Shown piece by piece: positions 23,019-35,227 of a DNA stretch of 64,000 nt; the stretch's first letter is position 1, and each line of letters begins with the position of its first letter. The notes under the pieces are model-generated. The model worked only from the letters and a program-made list of their open reading frames with translations. It did not search any database and had not been told where the DNA came from. The stretch is from contig OY744606.1 of assembly GCA_963556255.1 (NCBI GenBank), positions 69,729,670 to 69,793,669 of the forward strand, given 5' to 3'. The DNA comes from Allolobophora icterica. Taxonomy: Eukaryota; Annelida; Clitellata; Crassiclitellata; Lumbricidae. The position numbers and the translations under genes are program-made.

Positions 23019-23556
23019 CAGTGATGGGCACTAAACTATTTTTTTTAGTTAAACTAAAACTATTTTCCAACTAAAAAAATAGTTTAACTAAAGTTGGCAA
23101 CTGATTTTGGAAATTAGTTAACTAAACTAAAAAAAAGTAGGTAAACTTTTTCCAACTTTTTACGACAAACATTTTCACAATAAAAGACGTTAAGTGAACT
23201 GTAATAATGCAAAGTGTCAATGACAATTTCACCTTCAAACTATGCAATGTGTACTGTTCTGGCATACAGTTACATGTGTACTGTAAGTAGTGTATGAATT
23301 TGAAAACACAGGCTGTTAATGCTAAAACCATGCAGTGATAAAATGTTTTTTGTTGACGATGTTCAATGTTTACTGTGGAAAAATAGTTGCATATTGCTGA
23401 TATTTTTAGTTAAACTTTTTAGTTAGCAACTAAAATTTTTTAGTTAAACTATGGTTTTAACTAAACTATTTTTTTTAGTTAAACTTCTTCCTTAACTAAA
23501 ATTTTTTAGTTAAACTAAAAGTTAGCAACTTTTTAGTTAACTATTTCCCATCACTG
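23019..23556. mobile_element. hAT-type MITE (538 bp) rich in TTTAGTTAAACT repeats
   Basis: The ends CAGTGATGGG and CCCATCACTG are perfect inverted repeats, and the 8 bp AGATTGAG is duplicated on both sides (23011-23018 and 23557-23564). Both subterminal regions carry many copies of TTTAGTTAAACTA and its complement, which can fold extensively. There is no coding capacity. It lies just downstream of ERCC1. Confidence 0.9.
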
Positions 23557-23564
23557 AGATTGAG

Positions 23565-25790
23565 TTAATGCATTTAACATGTCACAATGCAATATTTAAA
23601 TGGATTGTGTGGTATACCTCTGGTAGTACGTAATGGACCTATGGAATGTGTGTATGTCCCTGAATACATGTATTTCTAAAGCTTGTTGAGAGTAACGAGT
23701 TTCCTTCAGAGAAATCATGGTTAATAGTTACCTATAGTTTTATAATGTATGACACCAAATTTGAAAGAGTCCTGTTCAGCAAAGGATTGTTTTCAAATTG
23801 GGGCTTGTACGTTATAAAACTCTGAACTTTTGCTATCCACAATACTTAAAAATCAGTCCTTATTCCCCAGACTTATCATTGCTCAACAAGGTCATCTGAT
23901 TGTCTTCCTCTGGTCATACCTAAAACAAAAACTGATCTTGGTGAATGATCTTTTTTCTGTCTGTTCTGCTCAGTTGCTTGTGTCATTTTGTTCTCAACGT
24001 TAAACTTGCCTCTTTCAAACTGCATATGCACCATAGGCTGCCTTTCTGTATTATGGACTGATCTTCTGGACAAGGGCCTGATTATGGGTTGGTTTTGGTG
24101 TGGCGTTGTTTGATGCCTTGTGCATTAGACACCGGTGCGCTATAAGTTACTTGTTATTATTATTTCAGACAATAGTAATGGTGTTATAGGCCTTTGCAAT
24201 GCAATAATTGAAATGGATTGTGTGGTATAATAAGTTAAGTGTCATGGTTAAGAGTTAATAGGTGAAGGTTAATAGGTTAAGTCTCATGTTACAATGCCCT
24301 AAAAATTGTCATATGTTAATACTGCATCCTAGAACATTCTCCAGAGTTGGGCACTAGAGGCAAAAGGGACACTGATAATGGATAATTTACATGTGTATTT
24401 ACAGTCACTAGCCCTGGTAGTCTGTACCAATAAAATAAGTGAAAACATCATTTAACTCCTTGTAATTATATCTAATCATTTAAAATTGAATATACATAAT
24501 AAAATATTCAGAAACTTTAAAAATACTTTTTCAAAGCATAGAATTAAAAAAGGCTAGAGTAATACGAGATCCAAGTGAACTTCAAAACAATTTTCCCTCT
24601 ACCAGTCACAGCAAACAATGAATCACAAATGGTCATAATTCTTAACCAAACCACTTTCAACATAAATCAACCCACTTTTAGCTGCTTCCCTCTTGCAATT
24701 CACCTGCCTAACTGCATTTCCCAACCCCTGTCCCTTGGAAGATAACCTGATTTTCATTCAATTGTTTGCTTTGGAGTCACTTTCGTGCATTTCTACTTGT
24801 GATTTCTAAAAATTCTTTCACTGCATGACGTGACTCAAACAAGCTACATAGCAAATATAGCAATCAACAAGAAATAAGCTCACAAGCTGAATTATCACCA
24901 GTTTGCAGTGATGTGACTGGTAGCCATAAAATTCCTGAATAAAACAGTAAAAATGATTAGAATAATCAACGCCACGCTCCATGCAAAGCAGAAATCAATA
25001 ACGACAAGTAGGCTACACTAGCTGGTGCAAAATAATATGAATAACAACACAGGTATGACCAGAACAATCAGAGATATGAAGTGATTATCAATACATGCAT
25101 TTCAGTCAAATTATGAGGAGTCCCAGATGCAAAATTATGCACATTATAGCATATTAATTATAATAGCATTATAGCCATGCCTCTAACGATAACAGAATGT
25201 CAGGCTATGTTGCAAATGGTTGATTGTCAGGCCTCAATAGATAAGTGGAGAATACAGAGCGGATCAATGTTTTGCATGAGCCACAAGAACATGAGCATAT
25301 CAAAAAGAATAGGTGGATTTCAAATAGTCCATGCATTATGTGGTATAATTACTTATGATAGTACACTTGGACTTTGGTATGTGTGTATATACCTGAATAC
25401 AGTTATTTCTAAAGCTATTAAGAGCAACAAATTTACCTTTAAATAAATCATCCTCACCAAAAAGTGGAACAAGGCAGAATCAAAATTCAATAAGGAACAT
25501 ATTAACAATCTGATGCATTAACTTGTAAAATTGAGAAGAATGCAAAACATTGTTTGCTTGATGTGCAGCAGCAGCAGCCTTCGTTTAACTACATCCATAT
25601 TGGATGGTTTTCTAGTTCCCGAGTTTCAACCCAGTTGTCACTAACTACATGTATAAGTATTATAAAAAAACAAATCCCGAACAGTGATAATAGCCTCTAC
25701 CAGATATTTTCCTGATGACATACTTAATCAAGGTACCGGTACATGAAATGCCTGCATCTCATAAGAAAATTTCAGAAGTTTTTTAGCCAC
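23565..25790. other. Intergenic, nothing recognised
   Basis: AT-rich non-coding DNA downstream of ERCC1. I see no exon with family resemblance, no RNA gene and no defined repeat. Short open frames are probably chance. Confidence 0.5.
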
Positions 25791-26269
25791 AAGGGGTCAT
25801 CCATTAAGGATCTCTGCATCGAGGTGGAGAACGGTCGCTCAAATGTTGTTATGGGGTTATGCCAAATACAGACATCCACAACTAAATTTAATGCATAAAA
25901 GTAATTTCAAAACAACGTGTGCCGCAACACTTTAATGACGAGCGTGTGCTAAAAGTGTCTTGGAAACCAATGCAGTTCGTCGTTAACATGTTCAACACCT
26001 ACTTCAGTCACATTATCAGTCTACTGTATTTAATAGGTCTCATTAGAGTCCCTCTGCTGGACATGGCAGTATCCCATGGTACCTCACCCTGTAGCATAGT
26101 TAGCTGGTTCTGCAAGACAAACAGGGTAGCCTAATCTAGGCCTTAGCACAAATTTGAGTGCAGATGTCCGCAAATGAGGATAGGTGGAGACTCATGCCAA
26201 ATGTGGACAACAGGAGGAAAGGTTCCACAGTAGGTGATTTTTATAGACTTCCATTATGGATGACCCCTT
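25791..26269. mobile_element. Inverted-repeat MITE with AAGGGGTCATCCAT ends
   Basis: The left end AAGGGGTCATCCAT is matched by ATGGATGACCCCTT at the right end. Subterminal sequences (TGCCAAAT, GACATCC, GTCCGCAAAT) resemble those of the element at 54271-54740. No convincing target-site duplication is visible. It is 479 bp long with no coding capacity. Confidence 0.75.
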
Positions 26270-26552
26270 AGGAGTGTAATCGTCAGCTGATAAAGCATAT
26301 ATCGCAAGGACAAAAACACTTGAAACGCAGACACAAATTTGAGGATACTGATAAGCAAGTGCAATGCATTTAGCACTTTAAACTGATTACACACTAAAAC
26401 AAGTGAGGCAATTATGTGCAAGAAACCCATAACTATTACTTACATCTACGTTAATCCATACCTTGGTGCGATGGTGTGTAATGCATTCTAGCTATTACAG
26501 ATAAATTCTCCCCTTTCTTGATCCGTAGATCCCACCTGGGTTCTTAACACTT

Positions 26553-27014
26553 CACCTTGTCACCTTGTGCTGTCAACTCCTGGAGCTCTAGCGATCGCCA
26601 CGACACACATTCTCCATTGCTTCCTATTCGAAGTCAGGTCCCTTAGTGCTTCCAGATTCATGCCAGTTACATCGTGAATCTCATCCATCCATTTCTTCCT
26701 TGGTCGACCCCGTCTTTTTTTCCCCTCACCACAAGCCAACATCATTTCCTTTTCTAACCCATCACATCGCATAACATGACCAAAGAATCCAAGCTTCAAT
26801 CTTGTCGCTTTTTGTTTTAATGACTCTTCATTCTCGACACCAATCTCCACTCGTATTGATTCGTTCGTCCTTTTCTCTGTCCATGATATTCTCAACATTT
26901 TTCTCCATATCCACATTTCACATGCGTTGACCTTTTTCTCCATGTTCTTTGTCATTGTCCAAGACTCACAACCATACAGAACCGTTGGAAAGACTAGGGC
27001 TCTCACGAGCCTTT
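26553..27014 (-). mobile_element. Second, shorter copy of the same LINE (C-terminal 462 bp)
   Basis: It encodes [40 protein letters not shown] and GRPRKKWMDEI without interruption, ending in DSTR-stop like the copy at 19437. The 9 bp TTAACACTT flanks it (26544-26552 and 27015-27023) as a target-site duplication. It is severely 5'-truncated. Both copies end in tandem ACAAGGTG units. Confidence 0.92.
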
Positions 27015-27023
27015 TTAACACTT

Positions 27024-28294
27024 AATGGTCAAATATATTGTTACATATTACTAACGTTAATAAAATACGCAATAAAATCTATTCAACACTTTTCTCCAAG
27101 TGGAGAACTGACTTAAGTAAAACAATACATTTTGGAATGACTTGATAAAGCAAGTAACATCTATACTCAGTTCATTATGATGCTGTAGTTCAATAGTTAT
27201 CAGTGGTGCTCACGAGGTATTAATACATAATTTGCCGGCCTTTAAAAATCTGATTGGCTAATTTCTAAATGTGAAACCATTTTAAAAAAGCAAATGTAAA
27301 TTTCTCAGTGCCACATAGAAGCCACATCAGGGAGACCAGCTTATTCACTTATGCTAAAGCCCTCAACAGCTCCTAAATGCTAATCAACAAACTGGTTACA
27401 TTTTAATTTTATAGAAATTGTGAGGTACTGCATCATCTAGAGCATCAACTAACAGTTTCCTTCAAGTAGTGCCACATCGATGTCCATTACATTACAGATG
27501 CATTACATGCATCATCGTGGCAAACAATTACAACACTTTATGAAATCTGCCTAGATTATGCATTATTTCACATTGCTTTTAAAGCATAATGCCTTTGTAA
27601 GGTTCTTAAGTAGTGCTATAAAAATATCAAGACGCATAGTGCTATACTGTCCTCGTATATCCATACCTACATGCTACAGCTGGCTTGTAAAACGAATTTC
27701 ACACAAGGTTTTGAACCAATAAGAAGCATACTCCCAAATGGCAAATGATATGTAAACGTGTAAACAGAAATGTTCAAACATTTGATTATAATGATATGCA
27801 AGTGCAAATGAGTTTTACAGTTGAAACTTCTCAAACAGAAAAACAGGTGGTCTATGATTGTGCAATTACGTGCAAAAGCAACCATCAAAATGATAATGCA
27901 TCCCAGCCTATAACTGTAAGCCACACATGATATAGAAAGCCTGAAACCAATAATAATCAACCAAACTGTAAATTAGGACACCTATTGATATGCTTGTACG
28001 AAAATAAGTTCAAGCTTATGTTGACAGAAATTGCAGTGGATCTGATTACGACGACAATCCTCTAGCACTGTTTAGAACGAACAAAACAATAGTATTCGAG
28101 GAAACCAATATACTCGTAATATTGATAACAATCTTAAAATGGAAAATCTACAAATATATAATTAATTACAGTTTGCAGTAGTTTGAAACTACGTTTTCCT
28201 AAGCACATTCCATTAACTTGCATAAAAATAAATATGAATCACTGGAAAGTTGAGAACACACTACACCAATCAATACGGAAAGTGATCTGTACTG
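27024..28294. other. Intergenic / probable 3' UTR of the minus-strand gene
   Basis: Sequence following (in transcript direction) the stop codon at 28295. No coding exon is recognised. Part is likely 3' UTR, but I cannot place a poly(A) signal confidently. Confidence 0.4.
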
Positions 28295-29765
28295 CTACGC
28301 TGCCTGTTGGAACTTGGACATGTAGAAACTACAGTCCTTGCAATATGTCTCTGACGTATCAATCCATCGTTTGTGACACAAACTGCATCGAATTCTTCCC
28401 GTCTCATCAACAGTCGTTCCTTCGGAATCTTCTTCAGAACATAGGCTTCCATCGTTTTCGTAGAAATCCGAGTCTCGGTCACCACTACTTCCAGAGCTTT
28501 CCGGCATACTGACATTTGAATTTGTCCTAGAACCAGAAGAATCTGACCTTGACTCTGATAAAAGGGACCCACGACTACTTGAACCAGTTTGTGAGCTTCG
28601 ATCATCAGAGGCCTCAAATGATTTCAAACCATTTGTCCTCTTTCGAAGAAAAGACGTCACATATTCGACATAATCAACTGCTTTGCTAGGCACTTCTTCA
28701 GTGCTAGCAATTAATGCAACGTTGTCAGAAAATGAGACGCTTTTCTTAACCTGTTTTCCAAATTTGCTTCTTTCACAACTATCGTCAAAAGTTGGTGCAA
28801 CATGAACGGGTGAAGCTTGGACATTTTTTGCATCCGTTTTTGCAAATGAAGTCGATGAAGATTTCCAGTTTTCAATACTAGGTGGAGTGACTGAAGCTAA
28901 AGAATTGTCATCCTTTCTGAGCTGAGATTTTCTTTCATTTTTCATCAGCGTCCAAGTGTTTACAATGTCTTCAGCTGAATTTACTGGCACAGAACTGGTC
29001 AAGTCCGCATCAGCATCATACTTCGTACTGCAGGTCAACTGTTGAGGATGCTCTGCATTTATCCTGGCTTCATTCATTTGCATTCTTTGAAAATCATTAA
29101 GTCCTGAATATTCATCTGCAGAATTACGATATGTAACAGAATCGGGTCTGATGAAGGAAGCCCGTTGGCCATCACAATTTGATTCAACAGTCCCTAAGCC
29201 AACTCGCTTCCTCTCAAGTGCCTTCTTCTTCGAAATCAAGTTATGTACATTGCCACCAATGTCCAACTGATCTAGCTTACACTTGCTAAAATCCATGCTG
29301 CCACAAATTGTGTTTGAAGAACATGGCGTAGCAACAGCGCTTTTAAATTCTGAGTCTTGTGACGCTTTCTCCAGATTAAAGCAAGACGACTGAACAATAT
29401 TTCTGTCTGCTTGTGTTTCTGGTGTGCATGCTGTGTTCAGCAAAGCATTGTTACGCATAGTGATCTTCTGTGCAGAAGTATTCTCCAGACTCCTGGTTGC
29501 TTCGTCCTTCACACGATACAGTTTTATCTGCTTCTGTAGCATACTCAGATACTTCGTCTGTTCCGTTGTGTTTTCTATGCCTGGCTTTGGTCCACATTCG
29601 TCAACCATCCTTTGCTTGACCTTGGCTGGTTCTCTAACAGCACTCACCTCAGTACCTGACAGTTCTCTGTCAGTCACTGGCATCATGTTAAGATGGTGGT
29701 TATTTCTGTAGTCTAACCTTGAACTGTTCACATCTACATTTGAATTCAACTGCATGTGTGGCCTT
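28295..29765 (-). CDS. Uncharacterised protein, C-terminal coding exon
   Basis: It begins after TTTGTTGTAG with one base completing an Arg codon, then RPHMQLNSN. It carries the KKSVSFSD motif, the Ser/Asp-rich region and the four-Cys C-terminus ending FQQAA, then the stop. Confidence 0.84.
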
Positions 29766-29990
29766 CTACAACAAATACAACAAGAAATGAAAACATTACA
29801 AAAATAAAGAGTTTTTCAACAATCAAACTGGAATCGCAGAATGCTCAGTGCATCCATTCAACAATTTCTCCAATACACTCAAGACAACATGATTTTAGCC
29901 AACCAGCACTTGACAAATGATATTTTCTAGTCACTGGTACATTGGAAATTATGAAAACTATTAAGGTTTTCCAGAAAGCTCAGGCTAAAG

Positions 29991-30069
<79 letters not shown>

Positions 30070-31942
30070 ATAATATAACTATAGCTAATACTAATTTGGG
30101 AAAATTAATACTGATATAAAAAATAAAACAATCATGGTTTGATCACCAGCAGTAATAATTTTGAAAGATCTGAGATCACAAGTTGAAATATAATGACTTT
30201 AATCACACAACTCATTTGTCATGCCTTTCGAGTCCCATAGTATGTTGGCCTTTTGAACATTTGTGCATAAATGTTCTTCAATCAAACTGTATTATCTAGA
30301 GGACACATATTATACTGTTGGTACATTACATAGCTGCATAGCACACAGTAGCAGAAAGTCAGGAAATTTACATAGCAAAAATAAAGCAAGATCTTTCTTA
30401 CTTTCAAGGCTTACAAGTTTAAAGATCCATAGCAGAGAAGTGCAGTGTTAGTGAACAGGTAAAAGAATCTTGTCAACAACCTAAATAAGCTGTATGATAA
30501 AAAAATTACCTGGCTGATGGTGCTTCCTTGTGTACTACCGAATGTGCCTCATTCGACATAAACAGTGACTGCGGAACTTCTGCAAAGCCGAGATTACATA
30601 ATTTTGGTGACTGACTGGTGCTCGTCAAACTGACACTGTGACAACGATCACCACTGTAACCAGAATCAAGCAGAGAAGAACAAGTGGTTGAAGTAGAACT
30701 TGCACTTCTACGATCCCCTCCGCATTTTCTTTCCGGTGGTATTTCTGCTGAAAATGGCATTGAAACAGTTTCATCTGAAGGCCAACCATTTGTTGTGGTA
30801 TCCGTATAAAACAAATTCCTGTTGGCATCGTTCCGTGATACCACTGGCACTGGCTTCCCTGTCGTGACTCCAGGAATCGCAGCCTTTTGACTGCGACCTC
30901 CACATGACTTCCTCGCCAGGTTTTGATAACTTAGCACACTTTCTACTGTCTGTGGATGAATATAACAAAGCCCCTCATCTACATCATCAAAAGTCTTTGA
31001 TTTCCCTGCATCACTTGACCAAGTGCTACAACGTGAAGGATGAAGCCTTTCAACATATTCACCAACAATCCCTGAATGCTCTGAAGTAGATAATGGTTTG
31101 CTGTAGACATATGAAGCTCCATGTCCAGAACCTAAGCTTTGCTGGTTGGCCAAGCTGCATGCAGTATTGGTAAAGCTACTAACTGCAAACTTATCAGTTG
31201 CTGGAACCATAGCACCATACGATTTGGAAGTAGATAGTTCATTGTCAAAAGAATCTTTCCGCGGATTTCTTTGACCTGTGCAAGTATTTTCCGGCATCTT
31301 GGGAAGGCTTGAAAATTTGTCAATAGGATAACGTCTTTCCATAACTTCCGTCTGAGACATCGGTGCTATTACAGCTCTTGGGATCTGCTTAACTTTTTGT
31401 GCCGGCGCCATTTCCGACAGACGATAGTGAACGTCAGGTTGAAAGTCACTTTTCACCTTCATGCAATCCGGTCCATGAGAATTGCAATTTATATTCACAT
31501 TCTGAATACATGCCAAAGTTTTCCCTCTGGAATCTGTAGCACGAAGTGACCTTTCATCTGTAAAATCATCCAGCGGTTGTTGACATCTGGAATCCTTACT
31601 TTTCTTAAATGCCGCAGAATCAAAACGAGCAGCCTGCTGACTGAATGGAGGAATATGGCTGCTGAAATCCATATTGGATACACCCCTCTCCTGCGCAGAA
31701 ACATATTGTTTCCTACTCGTCCCAACTTCAAACTGTGGAAGCTTGGCATGATATCTGTGAGTTGCCATGTGCAATTCCTTTGCTGCATCAAATGCAGCAC
31801 TCGGTTGAGATGCAACACCACCAACAGCCAGAAGATAACTCGGCTGTCTCTCGGCACATGTTCGATCTTTCAATTCATATGGATCAAACGCATACCTCGT
31901 AAATGGAGGCCCCTCACCATTATCAACAACAAAGTGATTCAT
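28295..31942 (-). CDS. Uncharacterised 967-residue serine-rich protein, two coding exons
   Basis: I do not recognise this family. The exons at 31942-30510 and 29765-28295 join in frame at a GTAATT donor and a TTTGTTGTAG acceptor, giving 967 residues. The ATG at 31942 has an in-frame TAG 15 bases upstream, so it is a plausible start; a separate 5' UTR exon is likely. No transmembrane segment or signal peptide is evident. Most of the protein is polar and probably disordered. Seen directly: a SLLDSGYSGDR stretch near the end of exon 1; KKSVSFSDNVALIAS near 28735, followed by DYVEYVTSFLRKR; a long Ser/Gly/Asp region (SSSRGSLLSESRSDSSGSRT); and a C-terminal Cys cluster RIRCSLCHKRW...YCKDCSFYM with spacing C-x2-C-x11-C-x2-C, which looks like a small zinc ribbon. 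KSVSF fits the RVxF-type PP1 docking pattern (inference). Sustained length over two exons with clean splice sites argues for a real gene. Confidence 0.85.
29993..30066. repeat. TA dinucleotide microsatellite
   Basis: About 36 uninterrupted TA units within the intron of the uncharacterised gene (29766-30509). Confidence 0.97.
30510..31942 (-). CDS. Uncharacterised protein, N-terminal coding exon
   Basis: It opens with MNHFVVDNGEGPPFTRYAF and runs 477 codons plus 2 bases to a GTAATT donor. Composition is Ser/Thr/Gln-rich without a recognisable fold. It ends in a Ser-rich SSTSTTCSSLLDSGYSGDR region. Confidence 0.83.
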
Positions 31943-32351
31943 CTTTATGTCTGTCTAAGGCATTGTCACCATCTGCAATATCTATTGGACAGATCAGCAA
32001 AGATCACAGAGGAAACAATATTTTTCACCTGGTGTCCATCAAGTTTCAGAAACCAGACACTACAAAACATAGGAGCATTACAAAACACTTAAGAATGATG
32101 CTTGGATGAGAACCGTCTAGAAAGGAAACAAAAAATCTCACTACACGATTGTTTTTGGCAAGATTGTCAAATTGCAGCTCATGATGCAAGCAAAAACATG
32201 CTTTACAAGTGGTTCAAACAAATTCCGAGTTATATTATATGCTGGTTTTAATTACTAATCTATTAATTCAAATAATTATATTCACTAATTCATTAACTAA
32301 TACACAATTAAACATCCTTCAAGAGTAGTTCTACGAGAGAAATTCTCATGA

Positions 32352-32812
32352 AGGGGCCATCCATATATTACGTACACAAAAATCCGGGAAAATTTGACCC
32401 CCCTGTTCGCAAGCGTACTTTCTTCCATCCCCCTTACCTGCATACGTACGCTTGGCACACACCCCCTCCCCAAGACCAGCTGCAGAAAGTGTCTGGACAG
32501 CTCCAGGCAGCGACTGTCTGTACTTTAGGCCAGATTGAAGGATGAGTGAGGGCCAATATAGACAAATTATAGGTGTCTCGTTCACAGCACAGAATAACTG
32601 CACATGGCTTTTATAAAATGTAATAAAATGCCATCGGACGACTATAGGACAATACAGAGTTATAAATAGGCTAATGTGGACGTCATAATTAGAAAATTAT
32701 TTTGCGTACGTACACATTTTGTCGAGACCCCTCCCCCCCGTTCGCACCCGTACGCAAAATCGCCTAAATCCGACCCCCCCCTCATTGCGTACGTAATATT
32801 ATGATGGCCCCT
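32352..32812. mobile_element. Inverted-repeat MITE with AGGGGCCATC ends
   Basis: The ends AGGGGCCATC and GATGGCCCCT, with inner ATATTACGTAC and GTACGTAATAT, are inverted copies. Subterminal C-runs (CCCCCCTGTTCGCA; CCCCCCGTTCGCACCCGTACG) repeat in direct order at both ends. It is 461 bp with no transposase and no clear duplication. It resembles the elements at 25791 and 54271 at its tips. Confidence 0.8.
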
Positions 32813-32859
32813 AACTAAATTATTCATAACCCTCTATTGGCTATTTTAAGACTATGACT

Positions 32860-33430
32860 ACCCTGACTCATCTGATCCTTCACCTTCCAATTCTTCTCGA
32901 CCTAAAAGACACCTGCCTTAGCAGCTGCTCTGCCTCCTCTTTTGATCTGGACCCCTGGAAACTGGACTCGGACCTCCTTTTCGTAATCATAATCTCCGGA
33001 TTTCTACAGCGCCCAAAAAAGCGAAGTTGCGGGAACCAGCTTATTCACAGGCGCTTAGACAAATCAAAATCAATAGGCGGGGGTCAAATCGGTTCCAGGT
33101 CAAGATCCAAAGGAGTCAGTCAGGAAGACAGAAGACGGCTAAGGTGGGTTGTGTTTAGGGTTTAGACGGCGAGGGGGGTAGACAGAGGCGGAGGAATCGG
33201 GATAGGATTTGTGAAAGAGCAGTGTTTTCAGTTTTGAGTGAAAGATCTGTGGAGATATAGCAAGTGGTGAAGTTTTGGTGAGTTCATAGGATGGATCTGA
33301 AATTTCTCGCAGTACTGGTGGGAGTTTGTTCCAGATGGGTGGGACAGCTATGGCTATGGAGCGATTGGCAAATTTGAGTGATGAGGTGACGGAAGGGCGG
33401 AGCAGTGTTAGGGCAGAAGAGGAGCGGGTT
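32860..33430 (-). mobile_element. CR1/L2-like LINE 3' fragment
   Basis: On the minus strand it encodes SSALTLLRPSVTSSLKFANR, then a VPPIWNKLPPVLREI stretch and SPLAISPQIFHSKLKTLLFH, followed by a 3' end containing GAATAAGCTGGTTCCCGC and GGCGCTGTAGAAATCC. This is the same family as the remnant at 10300-11110. Confidence 0.82.
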
Positions 33431-33545
33431 GACTACCATTGGAAACCCCTCTGACTTGACTTGCTCGTTAAAAAGCTGGTGCCCTGTGCTTGACTTTCAG
33501 GTGTCGTTATGAAGTTTGGAGATTACGATTACGAAGGAGATCCCA
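33431..33545 (+). mobile_element. LINE 3' end, plus-strand copy
   Basis: It contains CCCCTCTGACTTGACTT, AAAGCTGGTGCCCTGTGCTT and GGAGATTACGATTACG. This is the 3' signature of the same LINE, abutting the minus-strand copy head-on. Confidence 0.6.
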
Positions 33546-34189
33546 AAGAACTGAATAAAACGAGTACTAAATCCTAAAGTTTTTATGCCATGATTCTTTG
33601 CTGCCTCTGACTAGTTTCCATTACTGTCCGAGTGCATGAAACACCAACAAGAAATGGTTTCAGTAATATCGGTTTAAACATGCTACAAATAATGTTTATA
33701 GTAGACGCAACCGGAAAATATCATTTTTTCCCACCTGGTTACATACCTGGCAGGTACGCCCGATCCGACATATTGTTTTCGCAAACGAGTGCAAAGAATA
33801 ACAAAGACACTACTGCAAAGGTACCTGTTAATCTTTTAAGCAGTCACGCAACGATAGTTTTCCAAGTTTAAAAACTTACAGGATTGTTTCAGTTTGAAGA
33901 ATTGCCATTAAATCCTCTATTATGGGAACTAGCATAACCATTTAATATTGTCAGACAATATATATTTAATAGAATAGAAATAATACCCGACCTAATGACG
34001 AATTTCTTCAATTTGCTGCCGTCTAGTAGGCGATGATGTACATTATCTGGACTATTTCTGCTATTTATTTTAATTTACTTAGTGATTTGAATTGTTTCTG
34101 TATTTGTTTATTGCTATCTAATGACGTGACACACGATTGATTGCACTAAGCAAGACTCAGTTCAATTTCGGACTTGAGCTGTATTTAAC
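33546..34189. other. Intergenic, nothing recognised
   Basis: AT-rich DNA between repeat clusters in the head-to-head interval separating the uncharacterised gene from TRMT10A. No exon or motif I can support. Confidence 0.45.
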
Positions 34190-34270
34190 GTAATCGTAAT
34201 CTCCGAACTTCTAAAGCGCCATTGGTAGGGCAAGCGCATGGCATCACCCTATTCACGACGTCTTCAGTAC
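34190..34270 (-). mobile_element. LINE 3' end fragment, minus strand
   Basis: Contains CGTAATCGTAATCTCCGAAC and AAGCGCCATT, then GCATCACCCTATTCACGA, the reverse complement of the family's 3' signature in diverged form. Confidence 0.45.
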
Positions 34271-34678
34271 TCGTTACACGCTCTACTATCCCTGGAAGTT
34301 GGTTAGCCAAGGAATCTATAACAGGTATTGGTAGTTAGCTAATTTCGTTGAAAGATTTCTTGAATATGAAAATCTGTGATAATTATTTACGTCATGTAGT
34401 GTAGTATCAAGTGAAATATAATGTGCAGATAAACGTGCAAGCACTGGGCGATGTTTGAGTAATCAGAATAATATTAATAATTCAAAGTTAATGTTTGTTT
34501 ATTAACTTACTGGATTAAAAAGGTGACGAAAATTTATCATGTTATATATTTCAATGTGTTTGTGAGAAGAGTTTAAAAGCGACAGAGGGGTGGGACAGCC
34601 ACAGATCTTTCAACCCGAAACCCGAATCCCCGAAAAGAATTTCGCCCGGATTCCCGGAATCGATTTTCTATATTATAT

Positions 34679-35045
34679 CACAGTATAAATAATTACACAG
34701 TACGTCAACTCGCATTGCTAACTGTTGACTAGTTTTGGGGGTGACGCCATCTTGAAACAGAGCTTTTGAATTATAGATTTAAGCTGAAATTAACGTTAAA
34801 AATAATATTGTTAATTTTAATGAAGTTCTCGATGTTGTTTTAACGTTTAAAAAATATTTTATTTGATGGATTCCGGTGTATCGGTGTGTAGTCCTCAATG
34901 TTGTTGTAACGTTTAAAAAATATTTGATGTGATTGTTTCCGGTGTATCGGCATGCAAACGTTCTCTTTCAAGATGGCGTTGGGTCACACATTCTGACTGC
35001 TGCAGAGGCCGGGAGTCGACGTACTGTGTAATTATTTATACTGTG
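34679..35045. mobile_element. MITE with 7 bp target-site duplication, copy 1 (367 bp)
   Basis: The ends CACAGTATAAATAATTACAC and its reverse complement form inverted repeats of about 33 bp with few mismatches. They are flanked by ATTATAT on both sides (34672-34678 and 35046-35052). The interior has two related blocks built on TTTCCGGTGTATCGG and AACGTTTAAAAAATATTT, but no open frame of note. It sits within a larger, older imperfect inverted repeat (about 34615-35227, built on CCGAAACCCGAATCCCCGAA). Confidence 0.88.
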
Positions 35046-35227
35046 ATTATATCGAGATCCATCAAGGCCACGCTAGGTCTATGTCATGTATAAGAGTTTA
35101 CAATTTAACTTTGAATAGTTTTCGGGAGTTCAGCCGCCTTCTATAAAATTGTTTTCGGGAATTCGGGCTTTTGGGTATTTTCAGCGTTTTCGGAGATTCG
35201 GGTTTCGGGGATTTGGGCCGGACCCTT

